A stretch of 64,000 nt of DNA. Origin: Pseudomonas sp. RC10. Lineage in GTDB: Bacteria > Pseudomonadota > Gammaproteobacteria > Pseudomonadales > Pseudomonadaceae. Under the pieces are notes generated by a model that saw only the letters and a list, made by a program, of their open reading frames with translations, made no database searches and had not been told where the DNA came from. The position numbers were made by a program, and so were the translations under genes. The stretch covers positions 2,294,001-2,358,000 of the forward strand of contig NZ_CP151650.1 in NCBI RefSeq assembly GCF_038397775.1, given 5' to 3'. Within the stretch, counting starts at the first letter, position 1. Each line of letters starts with the position of its first letter. Positions 17,918 to 26,443 of the stretch are shown here, piece by piece.

Positions 17918-18952
17918 TTAAAACATCACAAAACGGACAGGGAGGGTCGCAGACAACTCAAGCGGGCCTTGCGTGGAGAATATCTCGCCGTCCAGCAGGT
18001 ACTCGGTTAACCCGTCGATGGTGGTAGCGTTGAGGTTGTGGCTCACATAAGCCTGATTCTGTGTGATGACCGGACTCGTTTTGCCCCGCAGCACATGAAA
18101 CAGGGAGCGTACGAGCTCAGGAGCGCGGTGACCAATTGCCGTGAAATGGATCGGCGCCTTCTCAGTGCCCCAGTAGGGAGTGCTTCTGAGCAGCAGGGTG
18201 TCCAGTGTGGTGGCGAGAATGACCATCCACTTGGCGTTCAAGGTGTGTTGCGCAAGGTGCAGCCTGGCCGTGGTGGCAGATTCAAACGGCAGGCTTCGCT
18301 TCCAGAGCAGCGACACCAACATTCTGCCGAACGCCAGTGACGGGCCCAAGGCCCCGCGGATACCTTTGGTACGGACACGGCTGTGAAAATACCTGACGCC
18401 TTCAACCACCGCCCCGGCTCCAAAGAACAGACCGCATTGAGTCTGTAGTGAGTCTGGGTCGAATACCTTGAGCACATTGCGCAATCTCGATGCGGGAGCC
18501 GAGCGTGTGCCACTTCGCCAACGATGGAGCGCCAGGAGCACCTGCAGTGGGCGTTGCCGCACGCCCAGATCGATTGCACTCATGTTGGTGGTACCTGCCG
18601 GGACAACGAGTACGTCAGGCAGACTCATGGGCTGCAGATGCATCAGGGCCGTCAATGCCGCCTGCAGGCTCCCATCCCCACCGATCACGACTAAGAGATC
18701 CTGTGGTTCGAGTGCGAAGGATTGAATGGCCGCACTGATTTGCGCCGGCGTTGACGCCTCCACAACATGGGCGTCGGTGAGCTGGGCGACGTGGTGTCTG
18801 AATTCAACAAGATGCCGACGTACGTAGCCCCCTTTGGGATTGAGCACCACGCCTATTCGTTGTGCTGAAGGGGCGTTGTCACGATTTAGGGTTACGAAAG
18901 CCTGTGGAGGATTCGAGGCGGTGTCTTGTTGGGTGATAGGAGCAATAGTCAT
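17918..18952 (-). CDS. Lipid kinase of the diacylglycerol-kinase fold, probable ceramide kinase
   Basis: A 344-residue protein with the DAGK catalytic domain: IGVVLNPKGG (~33-42), LLVVIGGDGSLQAAL with the GGDGS nucleotide loop at 91-95, and VVPAGTTNMSA at 117-125. The C-terminal TEYLLDGEIF supplies the catalytic Asp position. In the Caulobacter sphingolipid locus a distinct DAGK-fold protein (CpgB) phosphorylates ceramide; the placement here among ceramide genes points to the same job. Diacylglycerol or another lipid alcohol is the alternative substrate. Six bp separate it from the LptG-like gene. Confidence 0.82.
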   Translation of the reverse strand: MTIAPITQQDTASNPPQAFVTLNRDNAPSAQRIGVVLNPKGGYVRRHLVEFRHHVAQLTDAHVVEASTPAQISAAIQSFALEPQDLLVVIGGDGSLQAALTALMHLQPMSLPDVLVVPAGTTNMSAIDLGVRQRPLQVLLALHRWRSGTRSAPASRLRNVLKVFDPDSLQTQCGLFFGAGAVVEGVRYFHSRVRTKGIRGALGPSLAFGRMLVSLLWKRSLPFESATTARLHLAQHTLNAKWMVILATTLDTLLLRSTPYWGTEKAPIHFTAIGHRAPELVRSLFHVLRGKTSPVITQNQAYVSHNLNATTIDGLTEYLLDGEIFSTQGPLELSATLPVRFVMF

Positions 18953-18958
18953 GTCATG

Positions 18959-20038
18959 TCACGCTGCACGGTCAAATCGGTAGACCAGCCACAAGGCGAG
19001 GGCCAGCAGCACAAACGAGGGCGCCAACGTTGTGATGATCACGTTCCCGTTCAGGAGCAGACCGAGGTTGGCCACAATCTGATTCGCCACATAGATCAGC
19101 AGACCCACAACGGCTCCGATGGCCAATCGACCGCCCAATCCCGGTGAGCGTTGCTGAACAAAGGTGAATGGAACGGCAAAGAGAATCATGGCCAATGTGA
19201 GGATCGGCCTTCCAAGTTTTTGCCACATTGCCATCTGGTACTCGCCCGAGGGTTGGTCGGACCCATTGAGAAAGGCGATGTAGTGACGCAGTTGCTGAAT
19301 CGAGAAGCTGTCCGTCGGTAGCGACAGTTCTTTCAAGCGGCGATCTGAAAACACAGAGTTCCATAGCATCTGATCTTCTTCGCGCGTCACCTCATTGTCT
19401 TGCTCCCACTCCTTGATCCGTGGATGGTGGAGCAGCCACGAACCGTCCGGGCGGACTTCCGCGCTGTCCGCGAAAATGTAAGAGGCCAGGCGCATGTCAG
19501 AGGTGAGGCGCAAGATTTCAACGTTGAGTGGCGTGTTGTGGCGTGACATCGCACCTATTCGTGCAACCTCGTTGCCTCGGCGCGCCCAGATGCTGCCGGT
19601 AGGCTTCGCCGCTTCGCCGGAAATGGCCAGCGCAGTATTGCGCAGCTGAACGCTATGCTGCTGGAGGGGAGACGCCAGCCATTCGTCCATGGCGCCGAGT
19701 GCGACGACCACGATCAAACCGGCCGCCATGGTCGTAACAGCGATGCGCATGATCGATACACCGGCCGCACGCATGGCCGTCAGTTCCTGAGTCAACGCAA
19801 GCTGACCAAGCCCGGTGATGCCTCCCAGCAAGGCGATGAAAGGCCCGAGATCGACTGCCCGGCGGGGCAATGTCATCAGGACGACTTCAACCGCTTGCGT
19901 CCAGCGATAGCCCCCGGAAGTCACGTCATCGAGCTCAGCGATAAGATCGAACGTCGTGAACAATGGCAGCAACAACAGGGCAGCGGCCGCGAATCCGATC
20001 AGCACGTTGCGAATCAGATAGAAGCTGAGTCTTATCAT
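18959..20038 (-). CDS. LptG-like permease, extra copy in the sphingolipid locus
   Basis: A 359-residue YjgP/YjgQ-family protein: N-terminal IRLSFYLIRNVLIGFAA helix, VEVVLMTLPRRAVDLGPFIALLG coupling region, QELTAMRAAGVS (the conserved E-L-x-A-x-R-A-x-G segment), a periplasmic jelly-roll middle, and three C-terminal helices. LptFG with LptB extract LPS from the inner membrane. Pseudomonas keeps its housekeeping lptF-lptG beside pepA, which is not in this window, so this pair is additional. ATG 20038 overlaps the LptF-like stop (ATGA); the frame is open 27 codons further upstream but inside the partner gene. Confidence 0.85.
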   Translation of the reverse strand: MIRLSFYLIRNVLIGFAAAALLLLPLFTTFDLIAELDDVTSGGYRWTQAVEVVLMTLPRRAVDLGPFIALLGGITGLGQLALTQELTAMRAAGVSIMRIAVTTMAAGLIVVVALGAMDEWLASPLQQHSVQLRNTALAISGEAAKPTGSIWARRGNEVARIGAMSRHNTPLNVEILRLTSDMRLASYIFADSAEVRPDGSWLLHHPRIKEWEQDNEVTREEDQMLWNSVFSDRRLKELSLPTDSFSIQQLRHYIAFLNGSDQPSGEYQMAMWQKLGRPILTLAMILFAVPFTFVQQRSPGLGGRLAIGAVVGLLIYVANQIVANLGLLLNGNVIITTLAPSFVLLALALWLVYRFDRAA

Positions 20039-21111
20039 TTGCGACGACGACGCAAAAGTGCGAGGTCTCTGGTCAGGAAACCTAGCAACGCGATACTCAT
20101 GGCCAGCGGAACGAGCCACACGCCAGGCAAGAGGGGGATAGCTGCGTTACCCACCAGTGTCCTGCAGATGTTGCCGGCGTAGAAGATCACGGCAAAAACA
20201 ATCGCGATGGGCAGGAGCGTGGAAAAGCGTCCTTTGCGGGGTGCTGTTCGGCTCAGCGGCACTGCAAGCAGGGCCAGGAGCATTGCACTGATGCCGCGGG
20301 TTTCACGCCATTGAAGCTCGGCCTTGTCTTGAGGCAGCGCCGAAACGCTCAACATCGCAGTCGAGGTTGATTTGCGCTTGTTGTCGGGTTCAAGTTCCAA
20401 CGGTTTCAGCTGCAGTTGCAGCTTGTTGTCGAAAGTATTTACCACGTCCTTGGAATCCTGATGATCCAGGGTGTACGAGCTCCCTTTGGTGAGTTCAACC
20501 AAGGGGGCAGCAGGGTTGGCGTCGATGACTTTTGCCGTATGAGACCGAAAGATGCGGGATTTACCGTCGCCCGGGTCATAGATCAATGCGTCAGTGAGCT
20601 CACCTGAATCCTTGTCTATGGATTCCGCGAGGATCATCCGGCCGTTGTCAGGGTTGAGGTTGAAACGCTGAGGAAGCAGGTGACTGACGTCCAGGTCGGT
20701 TTTGGACTGCTGCTCCAACTGGTAGCTCTGTGTATACGCCCAGGGACGTCCATAGACAGACAACACTGTCACGGCGATGGCGAGAGGTAGCGAGATCAGG
20801 GCGATTGCTTTGTAGAGGCGTACAGGACTGCTGCCTGAGGCCAGGATGGCGGTGATTTCGGAGTCGTGATAAAGCCTGCCCAACGCCATTGCTACAGAGG
20901 TGTAGAGGGCAACGGGTACCAGCATTTCGAGGGCGATGATGACTTTGTACATCACCATGTCCGCCACGGACTGCACAGCCAGCGTGCCATTTGTGGCCTG
21001 GGTCAGGTAGCGTTCTGCCGAATAACTTGCGAATACGAAGGTCAAGATACCGACCATCACCGTTACCGGGCGACGAATCTCGGCAATGATGTACCGTTCG
21101 ATCAAAAACAT
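20035..21111 (-). CDS. LptF-like permease, extra copy in the sphingolipid locus
   Basis: A 358-residue partner of the LptG-like protein. It starts FLIERYIIAEIRRP, has VALYTSVAMALGRLYHDSEITAILASG (the LptF coupling segment: R-L-x-x-D-x-E-x-x-x-x-x-x-x-G), a periplasmic beta domain, and a C-terminal membrane bundle with LALLAVPLSRTAPRKGRF, the LptF signature. Membrane topology 3 + 3 helices. It probably shares LptB from the LPS system, since no ATPase of the LptB type is here. Proposed cargo is the ceramide-derived lipid. ATG 21111 is chosen over a start 45 bases earlier because the family begins with this helix. Confidence 0.85.
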   Translation of the reverse strand: MFLIERYIIAEIRRPVTVMVGILTFVFASYSAERYLTQATNGTLAVQSVADMVMYKVIIALEMLVPVALYTSVAMALGRLYHDSEITAILASGSSPVRLYKAIALISLPLAIAVTVLSVYGRPWAYTQSYQLEQQSKTDLDVSHLLPQRFNLNPDNGRMILAESIDKDSGELTDALIYDPGDGKSRIFRSHTAKVIDANPAAPLVELTKGSSYTLDHQDSKDVVNTFDNKLQLQLKPLELEPDNKRKSTSTAMLSVSALPQDKAELQWRETRGISAMLLALLAVPLSRTAPRKGRFSTLLPIAIVFAVIFYAGNICRTLVGNAAIPLLPGVWLVPLAMSIALLGFLTRDLALLRRRRK

Positions 21112-21175
21112 CGTGAAGCTCCCGCGGATTTGCAGCCAATAGCTCGCCTGGCCCAATGAGGAGGCTGGGTGGTAT

Positions 21176-21988
21176 TCACATTGATGCCCGCAGCCGGAGC
21201 GTTTTTTCGACCAGTAGAAAGTCTTCTACGGTGTCGATGTCCACGGCAGCGTCGGCAAACGGCATGATCACGGCGCCCACGCGAACACCGACGGCGTGGG
21301 AGATTCGTTGCATGGCTTGATCAAGGCTTAGGGTTCCCAGGAGATATCGCACAGTCGACGCTATGCCGAGTGCACCCATGACGACCTTTTTAGGGTTTTT
21401 ACGGCGCTGCTCGATGTCTTTCCAAAAATCGGCGACCTTGGCGCTTTCCTCGGTCATGAACGCAAACAGGTTGCTGCCGCAGTACGGGCCGCCTTTGAGC
21501 TTGATAGCCGTCCGCCTGTTCTCGGGGAATTTGGCCATGACCGTGGCAAGCGGTGTCAAGGCCACGGTCACGTCGCATCCGCTCATCTGAGAACGTTCGA
21601 GAAAATAATCGACGATGTCAGATTGCAGTAACGCGTGATCGGCAGTCGTCACCAGCACTGGCCGCGAGTGGATATGGGTCAAGCCGCGATACGCGCTCAG
21701 GCTCGGTGACGCCGCCGGTTCGAGCATTGCCAACTCGCCACGATCAATCATGTCGCGCAGCGTTGGATCACGGTCGAGCATCCGATTGCCTGGGCCGACC
21801 AATGTGATATCGGACACACGCTTGGAGTCCCGCAATGCGCCGACTACCCGATGAAGCATTGGCAGACCAAGGACAGGCGTCAACGCTTTACAGCCTGCGT
21901 CCCCAAGCGCGGCAACGGGGTCTCCTGGGCGTCTGTCACCTGCCAGAATGAGGGCCGAATACCGCGACGATTCAGATGTGCTTTTCAT
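21176..21988 (-). CDS. NTP-transferase (MobA/GT-A fold), probable headgroup nucleotidyltransferase
   Basis: A 270-residue sugar-nucleotidyltransferase-fold protein. The nucleotide loop is SALILAGDRRPGDPV (residues ~11-25) with K34 in GCKALTPVLGLPMLHRVV, then VLVTTADHALL for the metal site and AAVDIDTVEDFLLVEK near the end. Caulobacter CpgD, reported as a phosphoglycerate cytidylyltransferase of ceramide phosphoglycerate synthesis, is the best functional parallel, but I cannot test orthology here. ATG 21988 lies within the bCerS gene end (17-base overlap), showing coupling. Confidence 0.75.
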   Translation of the reverse strand: MKSTSESSRYSALILAGDRRPGDPVAALGDAGCKALTPVLGLPMLHRVVGALRDSKRVSDITLVGPGNRMLDRDPTLRDMIDRGELAMLEPAASPSLSAYRGLTHIHSRPVLVTTADHALLQSDIVDYFLERSQMSGCDVTVALTPLATVMAKFPENRRTAIKLKGGPYCGSNLFAFMTEESAKVADFWKDIEQRRKNPKKVVMGALGIASTVRYLLGTLSLDQAMQRISHAVGVRVGAVIMPFADAAVDIDTVEDFLLVEKTLRLRASM

Positions 21989-23114
21989 AGAGCCGATACC
22001 GCTTATAGGCTTTGGCACCTATGCGCTCCAGAATTCCGCGCATCCCGGCATTCGTTTCGAGGATCCACGACATTTCGAGGGCCTCGATATTGCGCCGGAG
22101 GAAGGGGGCTTTCAGAGCTTCGATAAGCAGTAATGCCAGGACAGGGCCTTGGCGGCTGAACTGATATTGTTGCTTGACGCCCATCAAAGGCACGCGGGCG
22201 GTTCGTGTTCCGGAGACTTTGAGTTTCCAAATCAAACGCAACCATCCAAATGGCAGCATACGCCCTTTGAGAGGCGCGATGGCCTCATGAATGTTAGGCA
22301 TGGCCACGATGAACGCGCAGGGCTCATCGTTTATTTCAGCGATATAAATGAGGTCGCTGGGAACAAGGAATTTCAACTGTTTGCCTAGCTCGGAAAACTC
22401 GTGCTCGGTAAAGGGAACGTAACCCCAGTTGTTGGCCCAGGCATCGTTGAATATCTGCCGCAGAATTTGCATTTCGGCGTCAAATTTTGACCGATCAATC
22501 TGGCGGATACGGATTGTAGACCTTTCCCGGTCCATCATTTTCTTGAGCGGGGCCGGGAAATTGAGCGCGTCCCGGCGCATCCAGTAGGCAATCAAATCCA
22601 TGGCAGGTTCGTACTTCGATCCCAGCACATGATTTTCATAGTAAGGATGGTTATGGTTCATGAACGCGGATGGCGGCGTCTCGTAGCCGTCGACGAGAAG
22701 GCCGCTCTCCTGGTTGATGTTCAGGGTAAAAGGCCCGGTAATCCGCTGAGCCCCCTGACCCTTTAGCCACTGCTCGGCGGTGGCGATCAGCGCCGCGAAT
22801 ACCTCAGCATCATCGATCGCGTCCAGCATACCGAAGTGACCCGTGTCCGCACCGTGCAACTCCCGGTGCAGAGTATCTACTTGAGCAAGAATGCGGCCTA
22901 CAACAACACCATTACGTTTGGCGAGCCAGGCTTTCCAGGTGACGTGTCCCGAGGCCGGATTTTTGGGTGAGAGATGCTCTAACCGTTCGATGTAGAGCGG
23001 CTCAATCCAAGAGGGATCGTTTTTATAGAGAGTGCCTGGAAAGGTGACGAAGTCGTTCAGTGACTGTCGGTTCTCTACTGCTTCAATGGTAAGCAGCGGG
23101 TTGTTCTTATTCAT
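21972..23114 (-). CDS. Bacterial ceramide synthase-like N-acyltransferase (bCerS type)
   Basis: A 380-residue GNAT-like protein without a signal peptide. The segment GPFTLNINQESGLLVDG (127-143), followed by TPPSAFMNHNHPYY, and later WANNWGYVPFTEHEF are the hallmarks of the family that includes Caulobacter CCNA_01212, which acylates the amine of 3-ketosphinganine. It is the first gene of the leftward arm, directly facing the acyl-ligase/SPT operon. In gene neighbourhoods lacking SPT, this family is annotated only as GNAT or hypothetical; here SPT, ACP, ligase and reductase are all present, which supports the ceramide role. Confidence 0.85.
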   Translation of the reverse strand: MNKNNPLLTIEAVENRQSLNDFVTFPGTLYKNDPSWIEPLYIERLEHLSPKNPASGHVTWKAWLAKRNGVVVGRILAQVDTLHRELHGADTGHFGMLDAIDDAEVFAALIATAEQWLKGQGAQRITGPFTLNINQESGLLVDGYETPPSAFMNHNHPYYENHVLGSKYEPAMDLIAYWMRRDALNFPAPLKKMMDRERSTIRIRQIDRSKFDAEMQILRQIFNDAWANNWGYVPFTEHEFSELGKQLKFLVPSDLIYIAEINDEPCAFIVAMPNIHEAIAPLKGRMLPFGWLRLIWKLKVSGTRTARVPLMGVKQQYQFSRQGPVLALLLIEALKAPFLRRNIEALEMSWILETNAGMRGILERIGAKAYKRYRLYEKHI

Positions 23115-23485
23115 TAGCCTGCAGGCCTTCTAGGCAAAAAGTGGACGGTGAGGCCTGATGTTCCAATGTCGAGCGAGGTATCCGGCGGCGGCTCCGGACT
23201 GTCGCTGAAATATTTCGTTACGTCTATAGACCGTTGTCAATGTAGAGTATCAATTCGTTTGATAGTAGATCTCGATCTATCTGGCGGTACTCTTTTAGGA
23301 AAGCTATGGAAGCCGGCTTTTCGAAATGGCTCAGGTCCACGAGCCAGTTATTCGCTTAAAGCGATGCCTGAAAATGTGACGGCGTCCATATTCAGCTATC
23401 TCTACGAATCATGCTTTTTGGACGCGCAGAGGCGCCTGCCCCATAAGTGCCGGTTTTCGTAGTGCCCTGATTAGAGTCCAAATTA
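23115..23485. promoter_or_regulatory. Divergent control region of the sphingolipid locus
   Basis: 371 bp between the divergent bCerS and acyl-ligase genes with no credible gene. AT content is clearly higher than in flanking genes around 23215-23300. A TTGTCA at 23234-23239 could be a rightward -35, with a poor -10 near 23258. A palindrome at 23266-23279 (TAGATC-TC-GATCTA) is a possible operator. Both operons must start here, so one regulator could switch the whole pathway. Confidence 0.6.
23266..23279. promoter_or_regulatory. Candidate operator palindrome
   Basis: TAGATC at 23266-23271 and GATCTA at 23274-23279 form an exact inverted repeat with a 2-bp centre in the divergent promoter region. 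No transcription factor gene lies in the locus, so the binding protein would be encoded elsewhere. Confidence 0.35.
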
Positions 23486-25237
23486 ATGACGGTTTTATAT
23501 TTGTCCGAAACTAGCTCTACTCAAGAACTGGTGCAGCGACTTGCAGATTTCCCTTCTTTAGCGGACGCCCTGGACTACGCAGCGCTGGGTCGCACGGGGA
23601 TGAATTTTTATGACCGACGCTGCCAACTGACGGCAGTGCTCGAGTACAGAGAGCTCAAGGCCAGAGCCCAGGGCGCGGCCAGAAGGTTGCTGACCTTGGG
23701 TTTGTCCAAAGGTGATCGCGTCGCCCTGATCGCGGACACAACACCCTCTTTCGTCGAGTTTTTCTTCGCGTGCCAGTACGCAGGCTTGGTCGCTGTTCCG
23801 CTGCCGGTTCCTGCTGGGGTAGGGCAACATCAATCGTACGTCGAAAAGCTCCGTGGACTCATCGCAAGCTGCTCGCCATCGGTTGTACTCGGGGAGCAGG
23901 AATGGCTGCCCTACGCGCGCGAAGCACTGGGCACCACTGAGCTGAAATTCATCGGCACGGATGACGATCTGGAAGCGCTTCCTATGGGTGGCGCCGCTCT
24001 TGTCCCAGCTCAGCCCGATGACGTTGCCTATCTGCAATACACTTCCGGGAGTACCCGTTTTCCGCGTGGCGTCATGGTCACCCAGCGTTCGGTCATGGCC
24101 AATCTGCGCGGTATCAGCACTGATGGAATCCGGTTGCGTCCCGGCGACCGCTGTGTCTCCTGGTTGCCGTACTACCACGACATGGGGTTGGTAGGTTTTG
24201 TATTGGCGCCCATGGCCACGCAGATATCGGTCGATTACCTGCGCACGCAAGACTTCGCGATGCGGCCCAAACAGTGGCTTAACTTGCTGAGTCGGAACAG
24301 GGGTACGGTCTCGGTGGCGCCGCCATTCGGGTTCGATCTGTGTGTACGTCGTTGCAGTGCCGCTGAAGTAGAAAGCCTCGATTTGTCGAACTGGCGCGTA
24401 GCAGGTGTTGGCGCTGAACCGATTTCCATCGCCACACTCGACCGATTTGCCGAGCACTTTGCCGCCGCGGGGTTCAAGGCTGGCGCATTTATGCCGTGCT
24501 ACGGGCTCGCAGAAAACACGTTGGCTGTCAGCTTTGCCAGACCGGACACAGGTGCTCAGGTTGACAGGATCGACCGAGACATTTTGGAAACGGAAGGTAG
24601 GGCGCTCAGCGCCACTGAAAAATCTTCAGCGGTCAGCGCTTTCGTTAACTGCGGCCGCGCGCTGCCGGGGCACGAACTGCTGATCGTAGATGACTCTGGC
24701 AATGTCCTGGCCGAGCGCGAAGTGGGCAGAGTCATGATTTCTGGCCCGAGCCTGATGACGGGCTATTTCCAGGATCACGATTCCATCCAAAATCTCGCAG
24801 CGACCAAAACGCTCGATACTGGCGACCTGGGATATCTTTTCGATGGAGATCTTTACGTCACCGGGCGTAAGAAGGATCTGATCATCATCCGAGGTCGTAA
24901 CATCTGGCCTCAAGACATTGAACTCATTGTCGAGTCCGAGCCGGAAATCAGGCCGGGGGACGCGATCGTTTTCATTACCGACAAGGACGCTGATCCATCG
25001 GTGGTGATCCAGGTTCAATACCGCATCCTCGATGAGGAGAAGAGGGCGCGTCTTTCTCATACGTTGTTTGCCAAGGTCCACAGTGAATTCGGTATCTCTC
25101 CGACCATCGACCTGGTACCGCCCCATAGCATTCCTCGCACCTCCTCAGGAAAACCAGCCCGGGCCGAAGCCCGCAAGCGCTTCATGAGTCTTCGCGCCGC
25201 ACTCCCCGAGAGCTTCGCTGCGGCCGAAACCGCATGA
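23486..25237 (+). CDS. Fatty-acyl-AMP ligase / acyl-ACP synthetase of the sphingolipid operon
   Basis: A 583-residue adenylate-forming enzyme. Motifs in order: YLQYTSGSTRFPRGVM (~181-196), SWLPYYHDMGLVG (~226), CYGLAEN (~340), DTGDLGYL (~445) and GRKKDLIIIRGRNIWPQ (~460). The LPYYHDMGL and missing acyl-CoA-type linker are typical of fatty-acyl-AMP ligases that hand the chain to an ACP. In Caulobacter an enzyme of this class (Acps) loads the dedicated ACP for serine palmitoyltransferase. First gene of the rightward arm; its last codons overlap the start of the next gene (ATGA). Confidence 0.9.
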   Translation: MTVLYLSETSSTQELVQRLADFPSLADALDYAALGRTGMNFYDRRCQLTAVLEYRELKARAQGAARRLLTLGLSKGDRVALIADTTPSFVEFFFACQYAGLVAVPLPVPAGVGQHQSYVEKLRGLIASCSPSVVLGEQEWLPYAREALGTTELKFIGTDDDLEALPMGGAALVPAQPDDVAYLQYTSGSTRFPRGVMVTQRSVMANLRGISTDGIRLRPGDRCVSWLPYYHDMGLVGFVLAPMATQISVDYLRTQDFAMRPKQWLNLLSRNRGTVSVAPPFGFDLCVRRCSAAEVESLDLSNWRVAGVGAEPISIATLDRFAEHFAAAGFKAGAFMPCYGLAENTLAVSFARPDTGAQVDRIDRDILETEGRALSATEKSSAVSAFVNCGRALPGHELLIVDDSGNVLAEREVGRVMISGPSLMTGYFQDHDSIQNLAATKTLDTGDLGYLFDGDLYVTGRKKDLIIIRGRNIWPQDIELIVESEPEIRPGDAIVFITDKDADPSVVIQVQYRILDEEKRARLSHTLFAKVHSEFGISPTIDLVPPHSIPRTSSGKPARAEARKRFMSLRAALPESFAAAETA

Positions 25238-26148
25238 CCGAGCCAACGATTGCCCTTACCGGTGGCAGCGGTTTTATCGGCGGTCAAATAGCGCGAATGC
25301 TCGTTGGTCGTGGTGTCCGTGTGCGCGCGCTCAGTCGCACACAGGCTGGGCTTGAAAACGGTGTTCTGTGGGTAAAGGGATCGCTTGAGGACAGTGACTC
25401 ACTGGCAAAGCTGGTTGCAGGGGCACATATCGTCATCCATTGCGCGGGGGCGGTTCGAGGGCGTGATGCCCGTAGTTTCCGCATTTCCAATGTGGACGGC
25501 AGCCGTCGGGTCGCTGAAGCCGCTGCTAAAGCCGGCACCTGCAAACGTTTTTTGTTGATGTCATCTCTTGCCGCTCGCCATCCAGAGCTCTCATGGTACG
25601 CAAAATCCAAACATGACTCCGAGCAGGAAGTCATCCGGGTAGCAGGAGCCATGGCCGTCACGATCTTCCGTCCGACGGCAGTCTATGGCCCAGGAGATCG
25701 CGAACTACGGCCACTGTTCACCTGGTTGCTCAAGGGGCTGCAGATCAGGCTCGGCGCAGGGGATACGCATCTCAGCTTTGTGCACGTCTTTGACCTTGTA
25801 GCGGCTGTTGGGCAATGGCTCGGAGCGCCGAACTCGAATTCGGCTCTTTACGAGATCAGTGACGGCACGCTGGGCGGATACAGCTGGAAGGGGCTGGCGC
25901 AGATTGCGACCGATATACGGGCGGCTCCAGTTCGATCACTGGCCATTTCAACCGCCGTCCTGAGGGCCGTTGCACGCGCAAACCTGGTCATTTCCTACGT
26001 GGTGCGCGGTAACCCAATGCTGACCACCAGCAAAGTCAATGAGCTGACACACCCTGACTGGACATGCAGCAACACGGCGATAACGGCCGCAACCGGCTGG
26101 ATTCCCCAGATAAAGCTACGACGTGCCCTGCAGGAAGGTTTGTTTTGA
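25234..26148 (+). CDS. Extended SDR, probable ketoceramide/ketosphinganine reductase (CerR type)
   Basis: A 304-residue NAD(P)-dependent epimerase/dehydratase-fold protein. TGGSGFIGGQIARML at the N-terminus is the dinucleotide loop; the catalytic pair is SWYAKSKHDSE (Y-x-x-x-K), followed by FRPTAVYGPGD. The CerR protein of the Caulobacter pathway, which reduces the 3-keto group, has this fold. The ATG overlaps the ligase stop by four bases and the acp gene follows after 34 bp. Confidence 0.87.
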   Translation: MTEPTIALTGGSGFIGGQIARMLVGRGVRVRALSRTQAGLENGVLWVKGSLEDSDSLAKLVAGAHIVIHCAGAVRGRDARSFRISNVDGSRRVAEAAAKAGTCKRFLLMSSLAARHPELSWYAKSKHDSEQEVIRVAGAMAVTIFRPTAVYGPGDRELRPLFTWLLKGLQIRLGAGDTHLSFVHVFDLVAAVGQWLGAPNSNSALYEISDGTLGGYSWKGLAQIATDIRAAPVRSLAISTAVLRAVARANLVISYVVRGNPMLTTSKVNELTHPDWTCSNTAITAATGWIPQIKLRRALQEGLF

Positions 26149-26182
26149 ACGTGTGCAAATTCGCGCGCCAACGAGGCTAAGT

Positions 26183-26443
26183 ATGTTTACGCAAGATGTG
26201 ATCATAGAGAATGTTTTGACGTGTCTTCGGGACATGATTCCCGGTGCAGGTAAGGTAGGGCCAGACAGTGACATGGTCGATGACCTAGGCCTTGAGTCGG
26301 TAAAAATGATGGATTTGTTGATGAAGCTTGAGGACGACTATGACCTGTCGATACCGATCAATATCCTCATGGACGTTCGCACGCCAAGGCAGCTTGCCGC
26401 CTCTCTGATCGGCTATCTGGAGAAAAGTCATGGGACTGTATGA
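26183..26443 (+). CDS. Dedicated acyl carrier protein
   Basis: An 86-residue acidic ACP. The phosphopantetheine Ser lies in DDLGLESVKMMDLL (~residue 38), within the usual four-helix pattern. ATG 26183 has GAGG seven bases upstream; an in-frame start 60 bases earlier lies in non-conserved sequence. It overlaps the start of the SPT gene by 14 bases. It differs from housekeeping AcpP (DSLDTVE) and is expected to carry the acyl chain to the condensing enzyme. Confidence 0.93.
   Translation: MFTQDVIIENVLTCLRDMIPGAGKVGPDSDMVDDLGLESVKMMDLLMKLEDDYDLSIPINILMDVRTPRQLAASLIGYLEKSHGTV

Noticed and set aside
23148..23462. 104-codon open frame in the divergent control region
   Set aside because: Atypical composition, no Shine-Dalgarno and no recognisable domain; the region must carry two promoters.
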